From Tritrichomonas musculus (taxonomy: Eukaryota > Parabasalia > Tritrichomonadida > Tritrichomonadidae), in assembly GCA_039105265.1 (NCBI GenBank), contig JAPFFF010000004.1, positions 6,677,501 to 6,741,500 of the forward strand: 64,000 nucleotides of DNA, in the 5' to 3' direction. Of the stretch, positions 51,359 through 61,921 are shown in pieces. The notes below the pieces were generated by a model, which was not told where the DNA came from, did not search any database, and saw only the letters and a program-made list of their open reading frames with translations. The translations under genes and the position numbers were made by a program. Positions within the stretch are counted from its first letter, which is position 1, and each line of letters begins with the position of its first letter.

Positions 51359-52051
51359 TCATTGGTCTCCATGTTCATATAAATTGACGTTGTCATTTTG
51401 TTGCGGGTTTTTGGTAATTAGTGCTTGAGGAAGAGCAATTGGGACAATTTGATCTGATTTGTTATCTGCTTTTTTAAGTAAAAAATTGTATCTAAACCTG
51501 CATTGAACATCGCTACGGTTTCCCATTTTGGAGGCAATTTTTGTCCAAGCCTTTGTTCCAACCGATTCCACGAGGCTAATTAGTTTTTCTTCTTCTTCTT
51601 TTGACCAGTTGCCTTTCGATATTTTTGGATCGAGAACGCGATGCCATCTTTGACTACACTGAGCCTGAGTCCTTCCATTTCCAACAATTTTCGCTATTTG
51701 GGACCAGTTATCACTTCCTTTGGTATTTATGGCTTCGATAAGCCTTTGATCTTCTTCCGGTGTCCATTGACGACTCTTTTTTCGGATGTGTGAAAATGGA
51801 TAATTCGCATATCCTTTAGTATTTGGTTTGGGCTGGTGATTATCAGTTTTTATTATCTCGCTGATTAATTCCTCAGGTTTTGCGTTAGGCTGAACTTCTT
51901 CTAAAAGTTTTTCTAGCTTAGAATTTACTTCAGTCCCGGAATTTGCCTGATTAAAGTATTGATTGAATATTTCGGTTAATTCTGGGGATTTGTCTTTATT
52001 GCCTTCCTGGAGCATGTCTGAAACTGTAGAAAGAAGAGCTGGAGGTTGCAT
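51359..52051 (-). CDS. R2R3 Myb-like DNA-binding protein
   Basis: 230 residues. Two Myb repeats are clear: 'RQWTPEEDQRLIEAIN...NWSQIAKIVGNGRTQAQCSQRW' and 'GNWSKEEEEKLISLVESVG..AWTKIASKMGNRSDVQCRFRY', at roughly residues 92-140 and 144-192. The spaced Trp residues of each repeat are kept or conservatively replaced, and the recognition helices ('RTQAQCSQRWH', 'RSDVQCRFRYN') are intact. A helical N-terminal 90 residues and a short tail flank them. Trichomonads have many such small Myb proteins; in Trichomonas vaginalis some regulate iron-responsive genes. Predicted nuclear sequence-specific DNA binder. A decayed relative of the same pattern is at about 59375-59680. Confidence 0.93.
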   Translation of the reverse strand: MQPPALLSTVSDMLQEGNKDKSPELTEIFNQYFNQANSGTEVNSKLEKLLEEVQPNAKPEELISEIIKTDNHQPKPNTKGYANYPFSHIRKKSRQWTPEEDQRLIEAINTKGSDNWSQIAKIVGNGRTQAQCSQRWHRVLDPKISKGNWSKEEEEKLISLVESVGTKAWTKIASKMGNRSDVQCRFRYNFLLKKADNKSDQIVPIALPQALITKNPQQNDNVNLYEHGDQ

Positions 52052-52660
52052 TTTGTTTGAATTAATTTTATCAAATAAAAAACAAATCCAAATCTCCTTA
52101 AATTAAAGTTGATTTAAAAGTTTTATTTTTTTATTAAAAATATATTTTTATTATATAATTAGTTAAATTATTTAATACCTGAAATAATCTGCAAAATTAA
52201 AGAAATGTTTATTTTAAAAAATTAACGATAATTTATTGAATTTTTCAATTAATGTAAACTGTTGAAATTAAAAAATTGGGGATATAAAATTATTTATATT
52301 GAGGATTGTAATTATTAATTTAAATGTTATATATTATTTTAATCAATAATTATAATAAAAATCATTATATTTTAGGCAAACTTTCCAAGATATATGTTTG
52401 TTTTAAAATGGGTGTGTTTATTGATAATTCAAAAAAAAAAAAAACAGTTTTTTGAGATTTTTTCAAATGTGACTTCACTTTATTTTGAAAAATAAATTTA
52501 TCTTTGAAAATATCTTTTATAGATTATTGTTTTCATGATTAATATTTTCTTTATTATTTATATAAAACAAATAATTTCCAAAATGCCCAAAGAATGGCGA
52601 AACAATTATCAATACCAATCAAAATAATCTTAAGTTTAGTTGAATAGGTTACCAGACGAA
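52052..52660. other. AT-rich spacer upstream of the Myb gene
   Basis: Low-complexity, no gene recognised. Confidence 0.35.
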
Positions 52661-52900
52661 TGGAAATGACAACGAATGATTTTATCCATACATGTGATAT
52701 AGATGATAATTCTAATAAAATGGAAATAGAGAGGGGTAGAATACATCAAATTTAATCTGGTTGGTGAGCCTTTCAGTTTATGAAGATGTATGCAATTAGC
52801 CGTGGTTAAAATACCCCAACACGATTTGTGGTATCTAATATTAGATATTATATATTTTATAAAAGTATCAATGAGAAAACATCATTGTGTTTCGATTTTG

Positions 52901-53045
52901 GATAGCGATATCCCCGATAGAATAGCAATAGATTATTAACAAATGTTATGGGGATAGCGGTTGACAATTAAATTAGCAAACGCTGTTGTAGAGGTCACAA
53001 AGACCTGCAACTGCGTTTGTAATATAGCTAGGAGGCTTCATCCTA
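52901..53045 (+). ncRNA. Possible structured RNA (stem-loop cluster)
   Basis: A locally GC-richer stretch with three consecutive hairpins. (1) TATCCCC at 52909-52915 pairs with GGGGATA at 52950-52956. (2) A long stem: CAAACGC (52977-52983) with GCGTTTG (53013-53019), GTTG with CAAC, and AGGTC (52992-52996) with GACCT (53002-53006), closed by a short loop. (3) TAGGA (53029-53033) with TCCTA (53041-53045), followed by an A-run. A further ATACC/GGTAT hairpin lies upstream near 52808. No ORF and no recognisable snRNA, SRP, RNase P or rRNA core motif. The strand is unknown. It could be a small nuclear or nucleolar RNA, or a transposon end. Confidence 0.35.
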
Positions 53046-53389
53046 AAAAAACCTTACTATATTTTACTTGTTGATATCATTGTCAAATTATTTATAAACT
53101 AGACCGTTTTTGGGATATCTTCGTAATTTGCTTTTCCGGAGTTTTTGCTCTCAATTTTATTGAGTGAAAAATAAGTTATCACGGGCATCTTTTTTTTTTT
53201 TTCAAGCTAGCATATTTAAGAAGACTCGCTTTACTCATTAGAATTAACTACATTATTTTACTGTGGGTGATTACAGCAAAAATTACTACATTATTCAAAA
53301 GTTTTTGTTTTGCCTCACTCAAAAGGTTTGTTGTTTAACATAATATAATTATTGAGGACTTCTTAGTCGACACCACTTGGAGAATAATG

Positions 53390-53760
53390 AACTTTTTTGT
53401 CACTTCAATAATAACATCCTGCATTTCAAACTCAAGCTTCCCAATGGGCTTTGGGCTTGTTCATGGAGAAACCAAAGATTAATATAATTTTGATTGAGTA
53501 CCCTTGAAAAGGAGAGAAGTTTCAGTTTTAAAAAAAAAAGTTTTAGAATCTGATCAAGGAATAGCCTTTCGTTCCGTTAGTAAATCATATGAAACTATTC
53601 ACCTTAAATGTTTTCGTAACCATTTAGCTAGTTTAAAAGGATCACAATACTCATATGAAGTAGAAACTCTCTTAAAGGCAACATCAACATTTGAAACCTT
53701 CTTTGAGAAATTTAACCAGATAACATTTGAAATTCCGAATGAAATAAAAAATAAATGAAG
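53390..53760 (+). mobile_element. MULE (Mutator-like) transposase relic
   Basis: The 84-codon frame 53504-53758 has 'ESDQGIAFRSVSKSYETIHL' followed by 'CFRNHLASLKGSQYSYEVETL'. This fits the MULE transposase pattern 'SDqG.A........H..C..HL...l......' around the second catalytic Asp. The frame just upstream ('LPMGFGLVHGETKD') continues the protein-like reading with stops. It has no ATG and no flanking inverted repeats that I could find. It is a broken DNA transposon fragment. Confidence 0.55.
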
Positions 53761-54769
53761 CTCTTAAAAAGGCATATAATTATAAATGATTACAGTTGGT
53801 TTACTATTTGAAGAAAGCCATATAATTATAAATGATTACAGTAGTATAATGCTAGCCAACGGGGTTCTAATATTAGGTGGAAGATATAACAATAAATTTG
53901 AATTTTATTATAAATGAAATAAAATGCCACGCAATATAATTACTCCTTTGAAAATTTTAAAATACTTAAATGAAATAAAATGCTACGCCAAAGTTCTTCA
54001 ATGATAAATCTAAATCGATATTTCAAACAAATTGCACATTAAAAAACGATAACAATTGGATTAATAGCCAAAATGAGGCTTTGACAAAAGAAAATGCCCA
54101 ACACCGTATCTTGATTTGCTTATTTATAAACTTACTAAAGAAAAAAGGATATGTTAAGGCATTTATAATTTGTACAACTAAGTTTTCCATATTCAGCTTT
54201 TGCCTTATATGATTTAAAATTCAAATTTCAATAACTCTTTATTTTAGCTAAGCCTAGCAGTAATTATATGTTTTAACAGACTTTTTTATGCTACTTCCAC
54301 AGAGAAAATGAAAAAATTCTATTGTTCTAAAATAGCCATTTAGATATATTGAAAACAAAATATATGGTAAATATTATCACAGTTAAAATTATATTTAATA
54401 ATTAAACACAAATTTCTATATTTTTACCAACCTTCTAAAGAGGATGTCCCACAGAAATAAAATTCAATTTTTTTCAATGATTTCTATTTTATTGTTGTTC
54501 AAAATAAGAAAAATCAAATAAATGTAAGCAATAAAGTTTAAATCTACTTATAATTTAGCTGAATGACTGATTCGTGAAAATAAATGTAAGCGATAAAGTT
54601 CGCTACCCAAGACCTACCTCTTTCATATCGTGCATTCAAAAAGTTCGCTCACAAAAAGTTCTTCATTCAAAAAGTTCACTAATGCAAATCACTTTTTCAC
54701 ATCATCAATGAATTCACAAGCAAAGCTTGGGCCAGCTAAAGCTGTCAAAAAGTTCTATCGTTCATGCTA
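53761..54769. repeat. AT-rich region with short CAAAAAGTTC repeats
   Basis: Non-coding apart from possible further MULE debris near 54050-54130. At 54646-54780 the decamer CAAAAAGTTC (or close variants) recurs about five times at irregular spacing, just beyond the stop of the mariner-split gene. A repeated GATTACAGT plus 'CATATAATTATAAATGATTACAG' block occurs twice at 53773-53842. Confidence 0.5.
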
Positions 54770-55441
54770 TCAAAAAGTGGTATTCACAAATGAACACATC
54801 ACAAATGATCTATATATTTCATCGAGTAAAGCAATCTTTGATCCATGAAGAATTCTCACAAAATGTTTTTCATCACTCGTCTCATTCAATATTATTAACA
54901 ATTCATATGCATCAGAATCGAACTCGACACTAATAGTTAAAATATTTTTGTGTGAATCATAATTGATTCCTGTTAAATCATCAATCCATTGAATATCACA
55001 ATCAACAAAGCCAGAATAAAATATTTTCCATTCATTTTCTTCATCTTTATGATTCTTAAATGAAACAAAGAAGTCCATAAATAATCCAAGAACATCATCA
55101 ACAGGATATTTTTCATTTGATCTAACAACTTTGAAATATTTAATATCAGAATAACCATTTATGTCTTCCATATAATCATCAACAGACGAACTAATATTTA
55201 CAAATCGATCAAAGGTACAATAAACTTTTGAAACATTATTTCTATATTTTTCATCATAAACAGTTTCAATGGTTAAATCTTTCACGATTCTATATTTAAA
55301 TTCTCCAACTTTTGAAAAAATGACGAATGTTCCAGAGTTTGAATAAAAGTTCAATAGCAATACAATGCAAAATTCACCATCAGCAGAATCATATTGTAAA
55401 ATCATATATTTGTCATCATAATTTCTTGGAATAAATATATA

Positions 55442-56704
55442 GGGGGTGGAAAAAGTCCTTGCGTCTCCTTTTTTTTATATATAAAAAATAAGATATCATT
55501 AAATTAAATATTGTTTAATATATATAATCACCTTCTCTTTCAATTACAATTAAAAGCCTTTTGATCCATTCATCATACACAGATTTGAGAACATCTGTTG
55601 GAATTTCATATGACAATTCTTTGATCTTTTCAAAAAGTTCGTTTTCATTGTCAAATATTTGACCTTCTAACAGTTTTTTTAAATATCCAAACAGAAAAAA
55701 ATCTGATGGAGCCAGATCCGGCGAGTAAGCCGGATGATCTAATCTAATGATGCCCAATTCATCGTATTTTTCATGTGTTAAGTGTGGTCTGGCGTTATCT
55801 AAATGTAAAAAATATCCTTTTGTGTTTATTGATTTGGCCAAATCTCCTAGTACATTTTCAGAAAAGAAAGCTTTATTAAATTTTTGTCCAATAGGTAACA
55901 TTGTAATTCCTTTGAAACCTGTTCTACCCCAAATAAAAGACACCATTAATTTTTTTGCTCCAATTGTTTGCTTAACTTTAAACGGACGAGGCCTTCCATT
56001 TTCAAGCCACATGGAATTTCTTTGATTGACGAGATAAAACCATGATTCATCCTGAGTCAAAACTTTGTTCAACTTGCGTTCATTTGAGTTGGAAAGGAAA
56101 TTATATAATTTCTGAGCTATTTCAACTCGTTTTGCCTTTATTTCTGGAGTAGGTTGATATGGAACCCATTTAAAATTGACCTTACTCATTGAAAGATTTA
56201 TGGTTAAAATCTTCTTAACGGTTTTAGAATCAGCTCCAACCTTTTTAGATATTTTTTTTGTACTGAGATAAGGATCTTCTTGAAGTATATCTTTAATTTT
56301 CTGAACGAGTTCATCTTTTGGAGGTCTTCCGGATCTCGGTAAGTCAAAAATTGAATAGTCACCTTGTTTGCACTTTTGTGTCCGATCTTGAACAGTTCTG
56401 AGTGAAATAGAATTTTCACCATATGCTTCTATTATAGATTCATATATTTCTTTATTTGTGTTTCCTTTCAACCAGAGGAAATGTATAACACATCTGATTT
56501 CTATATCCATTAAAAATGCTTAACGTATTTGTGTTAGCGTCTTTTTTTCAAATGAGTGATTGAAGTGTTTCAATAAATAATTTTTTATCACAAATATTAC
56601 ATTTAAAAGTTCATCTAATTATCAACATATTTATATATTTGTTTTTTTATTTAGTAACTAATAATAGCATAAAAAAGGTAGACGCAAAGACTTTTTCCAC
56701 CCCC
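55442..56704 (-). mobile_element. Mariner (Tc1/mariner) transposon, apparently complete
   Basis: 1263 bp with terminal inverted repeats: the left starts GGGGGTGGAAAAAGTCCTTG, and the reverse complement of the right starts GGGGGTGGAAAAAGTCTTTG, with about 25 of 27 bases shared. Flanked by TA on both sides (55440-55441 and 56705-56706), the standard mariner target duplication. It carries one intact transposase gene. Intact frame and near-perfect ends suggest a recent insertion. Confidence 0.95.
55515..56510 (-). CDS. Mariner transposase
   Basis: 331 residues, intact. The N-terminus holds a helix-turn-helix of the Mos1 type ('DIEIRCVIHFLWLKGNTNKE', 'SLRTVQDRTQKCKQGDYS') and the linker motif 'DLPRSGRP', followed by a second HTH ('YLSTKKISKKVGADSKTV'). 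Catalytic acidic residues are present: Asp in 'LTQDESW', Asp in 'HLDNARPH' and Asp in 'YSPDLAPSDFFLF'. Between the second and third Asp I count 31 residues, against 34 in classic mariners. The enzyme cuts and pastes the element at TA sites. ATG at 56510, stop at 55515, both inside the inverted repeats. Confidence 0.95.
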   Translation of the reverse strand: MDIEIRCVIHFLWLKGNTNKEIYESIIEAYGENSISLRTVQDRTQKCKQGDYSIFDLPRSGRPPKDELVQKIKDILQEDPYLSTKKISKKVGADSKTVKKILTINLSMSKVNFKWVPYQPTPEIKAKRVEIAQKLYNFLSNSNERKLNKVLTQDESWFYLVNQRNSMWLENGRPRPFKVKQTIGAKKLMVSFIWGRTGFKGITMLPIGQKFNKAFFSENVLGDLAKSINTKGYFLHLDNARPHLTHEKYDELGIIRLDHPAYSPDLAPSDFFLFGYLKKLLEGQIFDNENELFEKIKELSYEIPTDVLKSVYDEWIKRLLIVIEREGDYIY

Positions 56705-57027
56705 TATAAATCTGAGTTCAAATTCTCCATTAACAAAATAGAAATAACCAAGATATGTTTTTGGATTTTCAGAAATATTCTTATATCTATCGTTTTTAAT
56801 GAACTCAACCAAAGCATTCTCTAATGTTTTCTCTAAATCGATTCGATATTTGTTATCCTTGGCCTTTGATGATTGGTTAAATTTCAAAAATGAACTCTCA
56901 ATTTTTCGTCTATCAATTAAAAATATATTCTCTGTTTTCAAAAAACGTAAATTCCCAAAATATTTAAGTAAAAAATTCCATCCAAAGGACAAACAAGATG
57001 GTTTTCCAATTTCAGGGAAATGCATTT

Positions 57028-58457
57028 ATTTTTTGAACAAAAACAAAATATAATTGATTTAATTCAAAATGGAAACATAAATTTGCAAAACGATTTAAAA
57101 AAAATTAAAAATGATTTGATCTTTATATTCGAGACAGGCTTTACAAAAGTTTATCCACTTTTAATTCCTTTTTTTGAATTAAAAAATATTTTGCAAACCG
57201 AAGATTTATCTTGCGTATTTTGTGTTGTTATAATTAATCATTACATAAATAAAATAAAAGAGAATATAAAACATTATAATATTGGAAATTCTGGAGAATT
57301 GTTAATAAAGTGCATGGAAAAACGTCTTTTATTAAATAAAAATGTATAATTATACCATTTGGCATCTTTGTTTACTCCCGCAGGAATTGTTTTCTATAGG
57401 AAAATTTTGAAAAATCAGAATCCTAAATATGATATTCCTTAGGTTGAACAAAACTATTGGAATGGTTTAAATCGGATTATAAACCAAGATAATTCTGCAA
57501 ATATTAAATATATAAATATTGACGATTATATACAAAATGATTTAATAAATGATGTTTCAGTTCTTAAAAAAATAGATGATATTGATTTTATTAAAACTAG
57601 AAAAAGGAACGAATTGCACCCTGTATTAAGACCTATTTTAGAAAAAGTAATAAAAAGGGCTCCAAAAAAAAAAAACACAATTATTACTTGACGGATATTT
57701 AGAAAAAAATAATTTGAAAGACTCTTCATCAGAAAATAAAAAGTGGGCCATTCAAAACTCAAGCGATCTTTCAAATTCTGATTCAGATGAAAATAGCAGC
57801 AATAATCGTATATCCAATAATTTAATGTCATCAGATGTTGAAGATTTGTCACCAAGAAGCAGAGCTCAATATATAAACAATAAATCAAATGAAACAAATT
57901 TGAAAGATTCTCCTACAGAAAATTCTGATGTATCATTATCATCTGACATCGAAAGTATTATATCTAATGATAAAAAAAACGAATCCTCTATGGAAAATGA
58001 ATATTCCACCAATTCAACAGCTCAAAATTCTGAATCAGAATCAGAAAAAGAAGAGAAAAGAAAAGAGTTTCAAAAAGAAAAAGATGGGGAAAAACAAACA
58101 ACATATTACACATCAATTGAAGAAGCTCTTCAATGGAACAATATTTCAAACCTAATTTATCAAAATTATAAATACTTAAATCTTACCATAGATGAAGCTA
58201 ACAAAGCAGTTAATGAATTAAATGAATTGATTTGTTTGAAGTTTTCTATTTTAGATTGTATCATATTTGCGGTTCCGAATCCGGAGCAGAGAGAATATTT
58301 TCAAGGCTAAAATGGAAATATCCCAATAGAAGGAGTCGAACCAATCAAAAACTAATGGTTAACGAAATGCTTATTGAAAATGCATTCATAAGCAAGCTTA
58401 ATTCTAGTGAAGATTTTAAAACTACAATGAGGCAATTACCACCACATAATCCCTAAA
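57028..58457 (+). mobile_element. hAT-family DNA transposon relic (5'-truncated, broken)
   Basis: Three protein-like frames in sequence on the plus strand. 57020-57349 has helical hAT-core-like 'FIFETGFTKVYPLLIPFF'. 57500-58310 has an acidic/Ser-rich insert, then 'YQNYKYLNLTIDEANKAVNE'. 58232-58456 has 'SESGAERIFSRLKWKYPNRR' followed by 'RTNQKLMVNEMLIENAF'. The last is the hAT C-terminal dimerisation motif ('S...ER.FS......RR..L......l..'). The catalytic core is incomplete and frames change at least twice. No BED zinc finger or left end was found. It may represent the kind of enzyme that moved the short 8-bp-duplication elements in this window. Confidence 0.65.
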
Positions 58458-59343
58458 TTTTTTTCATAAATAAATTTCAATTAAAAATCCTTTATATATA
58501 TATATAAATTAATTTATGTTTGGTAGACAAAAGTCTGCTTCACTTTTTTGAAAATTTTAATATTTTTTTCTCATGAACAACTTGAAATAATTTAACTCTT
58601 TTAATAATTTAATACTTTTAATTGATTAATCTATAATTCTTTATACATATTCTATTTTAATGGTTATTTGAAGTTAACATCTTTTATATATGATTTTTAC
58701 TTCATGTAATTGTTTTTCAGAAAAATAATGATTTCTTCATATGAAAAAAGAATTTGTCCTTAATACTTTACAATAATATTTAATACAATATATAACATCT
58801 TTTTTGTATTTAATAATTTGATTATTAACTATGAGCATCGAATTTTTATGACTTTTATGAATTTCATAATTTACTGAAAATTTTGTTAAAAAAAACTTTT
58901 CTACCTATATTTTCAGTAAGTTAATTTAATGCTATTATATTCATTAAATGCTTTAACAATCATGAAGATAATATTCATTCTAAATTGAAAAAATTGAATT
59001 TTCTAAATTTTACTCATCATCACAAAATTTTTATTTATTACTTATATCAAATGCTATAAATGAATAAATAGCTTTAATATCAAGGGTTAATTAAAAGTGT
59101 TGAATTATTCCAAATGGATAATGAGAAAAATTTGTCATAAAATTGAAACAGACTTTTGTCCAGAAATAGTGAAAAAATGACCGTTAATCAAGACCGTTAT
59201 AAATTGATCAAATTCGTTAGAAAATATGATATGAATTTAGCAACAATGAAAAGTAATGAAAAATTTTTAATTAGTAATAAATAATAAATAAATAAAAAAA
59301 TAAATAAAAAAATTGGAGAAAAAATTCATTGAAATATGGTTAC

Positions 59344-59374
<31 letters not shown>
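58458..59374. other. AT-rich region with a weak inverted pair
   Basis: No gene. TAGACAAAAGTCTG near 58524 and CAGACTTTTGTCCA near 59149 are inverted copies about 640 bp apart with further loose matching inward. No target duplication is visible. One of them could be the 3' terminus of the preceding hAT relic. Confidence 0.35.
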
Positions 59375-61030
59375 TCGCCAATTGGCGTTTGGTAAATTTC
59401 AATCCATAGTCTATGGATTGGATAATTGGAAATCAATATCAAAAATTGTGGGAAACAATAGAAATCCATCAAGTTGCTCCCAAGAGATGGAATAGATCTT
59501 TGAACCCATTCATTTTAATAGATTTTTGGTTGAATGAAGAAGATTCAAATATTTGATCGATTTGGTTGGTAGATATGGAGAGAATTCATGGGTAAAAATT
59601 TCTTCTCTCATTCAAACTAGAAGTGATATCCGAAGTAAATATCATTTAATCATATATAAAAAATTAAAATGATTCAAATAATAAAAATTTTTACACAATT
59701 CATGTTGTAAATTCTGAAAAAAGTGATGTTATTATATGTATAGAAGATAGTCATCAAATAAACAATTTATTGAATGAAAATTCAGAATTAAGAATCAAAA
59801 ACTAGATGTTAAAACTGGAAATAAAGGGTTTATAGATCGTTTAGTTATTCGAAATAAAACTGAGAAATGTCCAAATATTGACATAATTTTGAATAAAATG
59901 GATGAAAAATGCAGTCCAGATCAAAATCAAAAAATAAAACCTGTAGATATTTCAGAAGAATTCATTTATAGTTTGGTTTGCAATTTCAAAGAAGTTCCGA
60001 GCGGAAGAGGGTATTCTGTATACATATACGATTTATCAAATATATTATTTCTACATTCTCAGATAATTTATAAAATTCTTAGATCTATCATTCCATTACC
60101 AAGTGAACAAATGCTATATAAAGAATATGGAACATAATTAACAAGTGAAGTTAATAACCTGCTGGATTCAAGTCAGATTTCATTTTTACTAGATGAATTC
60201 AGGAAAGAATTACGCACAGATAAAGAAATCTTTAGTACTATTGTTTTTAATACCGCCGTTTGATGGGAGAATCAAATCAAAAATTTTGCATTGGTCACAA
60301 AAATCAGAAAACCGTACAGATGAAGAGATAAAGTACGCTATTCAACGAATTGCTGAAGCATAACATTCATTTTATTTATGTATCGACATATGGCCAATCT
60401 GGAAACAATGAAGCTCATTGTAATTTCGGTAAATTCATTGATTCATTTAGCATTGATAATTTCGATGGGCTTTTACTTGCCTGTTTCTGTATACCATAGT
60501 GACTATCGCTATTCAATCAGAAACGTTAAAAGCTCAAGCAAGATATTAATTCATTAAAATCACTTATATTGTTTTAAATGAATTGAATACAGATTCAGAA
60601 AGTTTGAGATCAAGAAAAGGAAAGAAATCGCCGCATATTGATGTCAAATTTGCTGAAAATATATCTTATTGGCGAACGATGAATATATTAATCCCTTTGC
60701 TTATGCATTAAAGAAACTTAGCGATATTTTTACAATTTCACCCATTTTCACCCATTTGGTCGAATATATTTTGGGATACTTGAGACGTAGGTCTCATTTC
60801 AAAGATGAAGCCCATATTGCAATTAATTCCCTTGCCAAACTGCAATTTGCAAAAGAAATTTTAATAAAATATGATTTGGATTCAACATATTTTGGCCGAA
60901 AAATTGAAGATATAAATACCAAATGGAATTTATTTTTATGTGATTTGAAAACAAATTTAATAGCAGAAGAAATTAATAGTTTAATGGAAGGTAATTTGAA
61001 CTTTCAAGATACAGAATCATTAAAATGATT
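59375..61030 (+). pseudogene. Broken Myb-domain plus transposase-like gene
   Basis: 59375-59680 reads as two decayed Myb repeats ('NWKSISKIVGNNRNPSSCSQ', then 'IDLVGRYGENSWVKISSLI' and 'RSDIRSKYHLI'). It is followed by a short leucine-zipper-like part ('LLNENSELRIKN') and, from 59889, 'ISEEFIYSLVCNFKEVPSG' and 'SQIIYKILRSIIPLPSEQML'. Further on come 'STYGQSGNNEAHCNFGKFID' (about 60390) and a 119-codon frame at 60669-61028 ('HLVEYILGYLRRRSHFKDEA'). The 'y..lr...PLPS...Ly' and 'DG.SG.NE.H..F' patterns recall a multicopy transposase-like family of trichomonads and P/THAP-type transposases. Stops and frame changes are frequent. All parts are on one strand and in a sensible order, so they were probably one gene. 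Confidence 0.5.
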
Positions 61031-61230
61031 AAATTTCATATATGAAAATATACCATCCATCATTGAATAAATGAAAGAGCAAAGGTGATGCAATACATTC
61101 AAGACAAATATCATATAACAAATCTCCAAATTGCGACAATATTTAAATTCTTTTAAAAACCTATAAATTCAATGGAATTCTTAAAAACGATTAAAATAAA
61201 TTCAATTATTAATTAAAAATTAGTTTTATC
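61031..61230. other. Spacer
   Basis: Tail of the transposase-like relic and AT-rich sequence up to the 91-bp element. Nothing else recognised. Confidence 0.35.
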
Positions 61231-61321
61231 AGAGTAGGTGCAACTCAAAGAGATTTTATTCTCGAAAAGTTTGTTTTTCTGAAGTTTACGCAATTTTTTT
61301 TGAGAGAGTTTCACCTACTCT
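61231..61321. mobile_element. Miniature 91-bp inverted-repeat element with 8-bp target duplication
   Basis: Ends AGAGTAGGTG and CACCTACTCT are perfect inverted repeats of 10 bp, extended imperfectly inward ('CAACTCAAAGAGA' against 'TTGAGAGAGTTT'). Flanked by a perfect 8-bp direct repeat GTTTTATC (61223-61230 and 61322-61329). Almost the whole element can fold into a hairpin. This is one of the smallest transposed units in the window. Confidence 0.8.
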
Positions 61322-61329
61322 GTTTTATC

Positions 61330-61921
61330 TTAAAATTTGGCGAAAGATTTATAAATTTATATTAATAAAATATTTTTATATTCTTATGTTATATATAAAT
61401 ACCTCTTTTTTGAAAAGAAAAAATGGAAAATAAAACATTTACAACATATGCATATGTCATAACTACTTTTGATAATGAGAGAAGCTACGGTATTATAACT
61501 GTATGACATATGCATGTTAATTGCTTTTGAAAGGTATTAATGGCATCTCAATATCTAAAAAAAAAAAAAAAGTATTTTATTCATTTTTAACCTTTACTTT
61601 TTTTATATTTATTTGAATCAAAACTCATACTTTTCCTTTTTCTTAAAAAAATTGACTTTTTTTTGGCTGTTGGACTCCCTATCCTCAACTATTTTTATTC
61701 AATTGAATTTCAAGTATGGTTAAATAGAACAAAATTTTCATACCTTTTCCACCACCTATTACAATGATCTATTGGTAATAATTTATTCATTTTTATATGA
61801 AAAAAAATAATAATAATATAATAATAACATTCCTAAAAAAAATTGAGATTTGTTTCTCTTTGCTTTTATATAAAAAAGATTCTGAATATTGGATGGAAAT
61901 TAAGCGTCTGATACTTATATT
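61330..61921. repeat. AT-rich region with a diverged relic of the 30976-31657 element
   Basis: About 61600-61690 aligns with the right end of the 30976-31657 element: 'CAAAACTCATACTTTTCC', then TTGAC, a T-run and 'GGCTGTTGGACTCCCTAT', against 'CCAAACTCAAATTTTTCC', TTGAC, T-run, 'GGCGGCTGATCCCCCTAT'. Palindromic CATATGCATATG (61450) and ACATATGCATG (61507) motifs lie further left. The left terminus is not found. Confidence 0.5.

Larger units (their letters stand above)
54770..57025 (-). pseudogene. Host gene of unknown family split by a mariner element
   Basis: The 5' part (57025 to 56707) encodes 'MHFPEIGKPSCLSFGW' through 'YFYFVNGEFELRF'. The 3' part (55439 to 54770) continues 'YIFIPRNYDDKYMIL' through 'SFVMCSFVNTTF'. 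Together they give about 330 residues with no domain I recognise. The 1263-bp mariner sits between them at a TA. If the element and one TA are taken out, the two parts are one base out of register across a TATATA run, so the gene was either already damaged or has slipped there. The start codon lies only a few bases from the hAT relic that begins near 57028. Confidence 0.7.

Noticed and set aside
53018-53045. TGTAAT...AGCTA.GGAGGCT resembling the SRP RNA Alu-domain core
   Set aside because: The motif would have to lie at the 5' end of a roughly 300-base RNA with a domain IV hairpin, and neither the order nor the rest of the RNA is present.
58524-59165. Inverted pair TAGACAAAAGTCTG / CAGACTTTTGTCCA as a transposon
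   Set aside because: No target duplication and only loose inward matching; the half-site is itself nearly palindromic.
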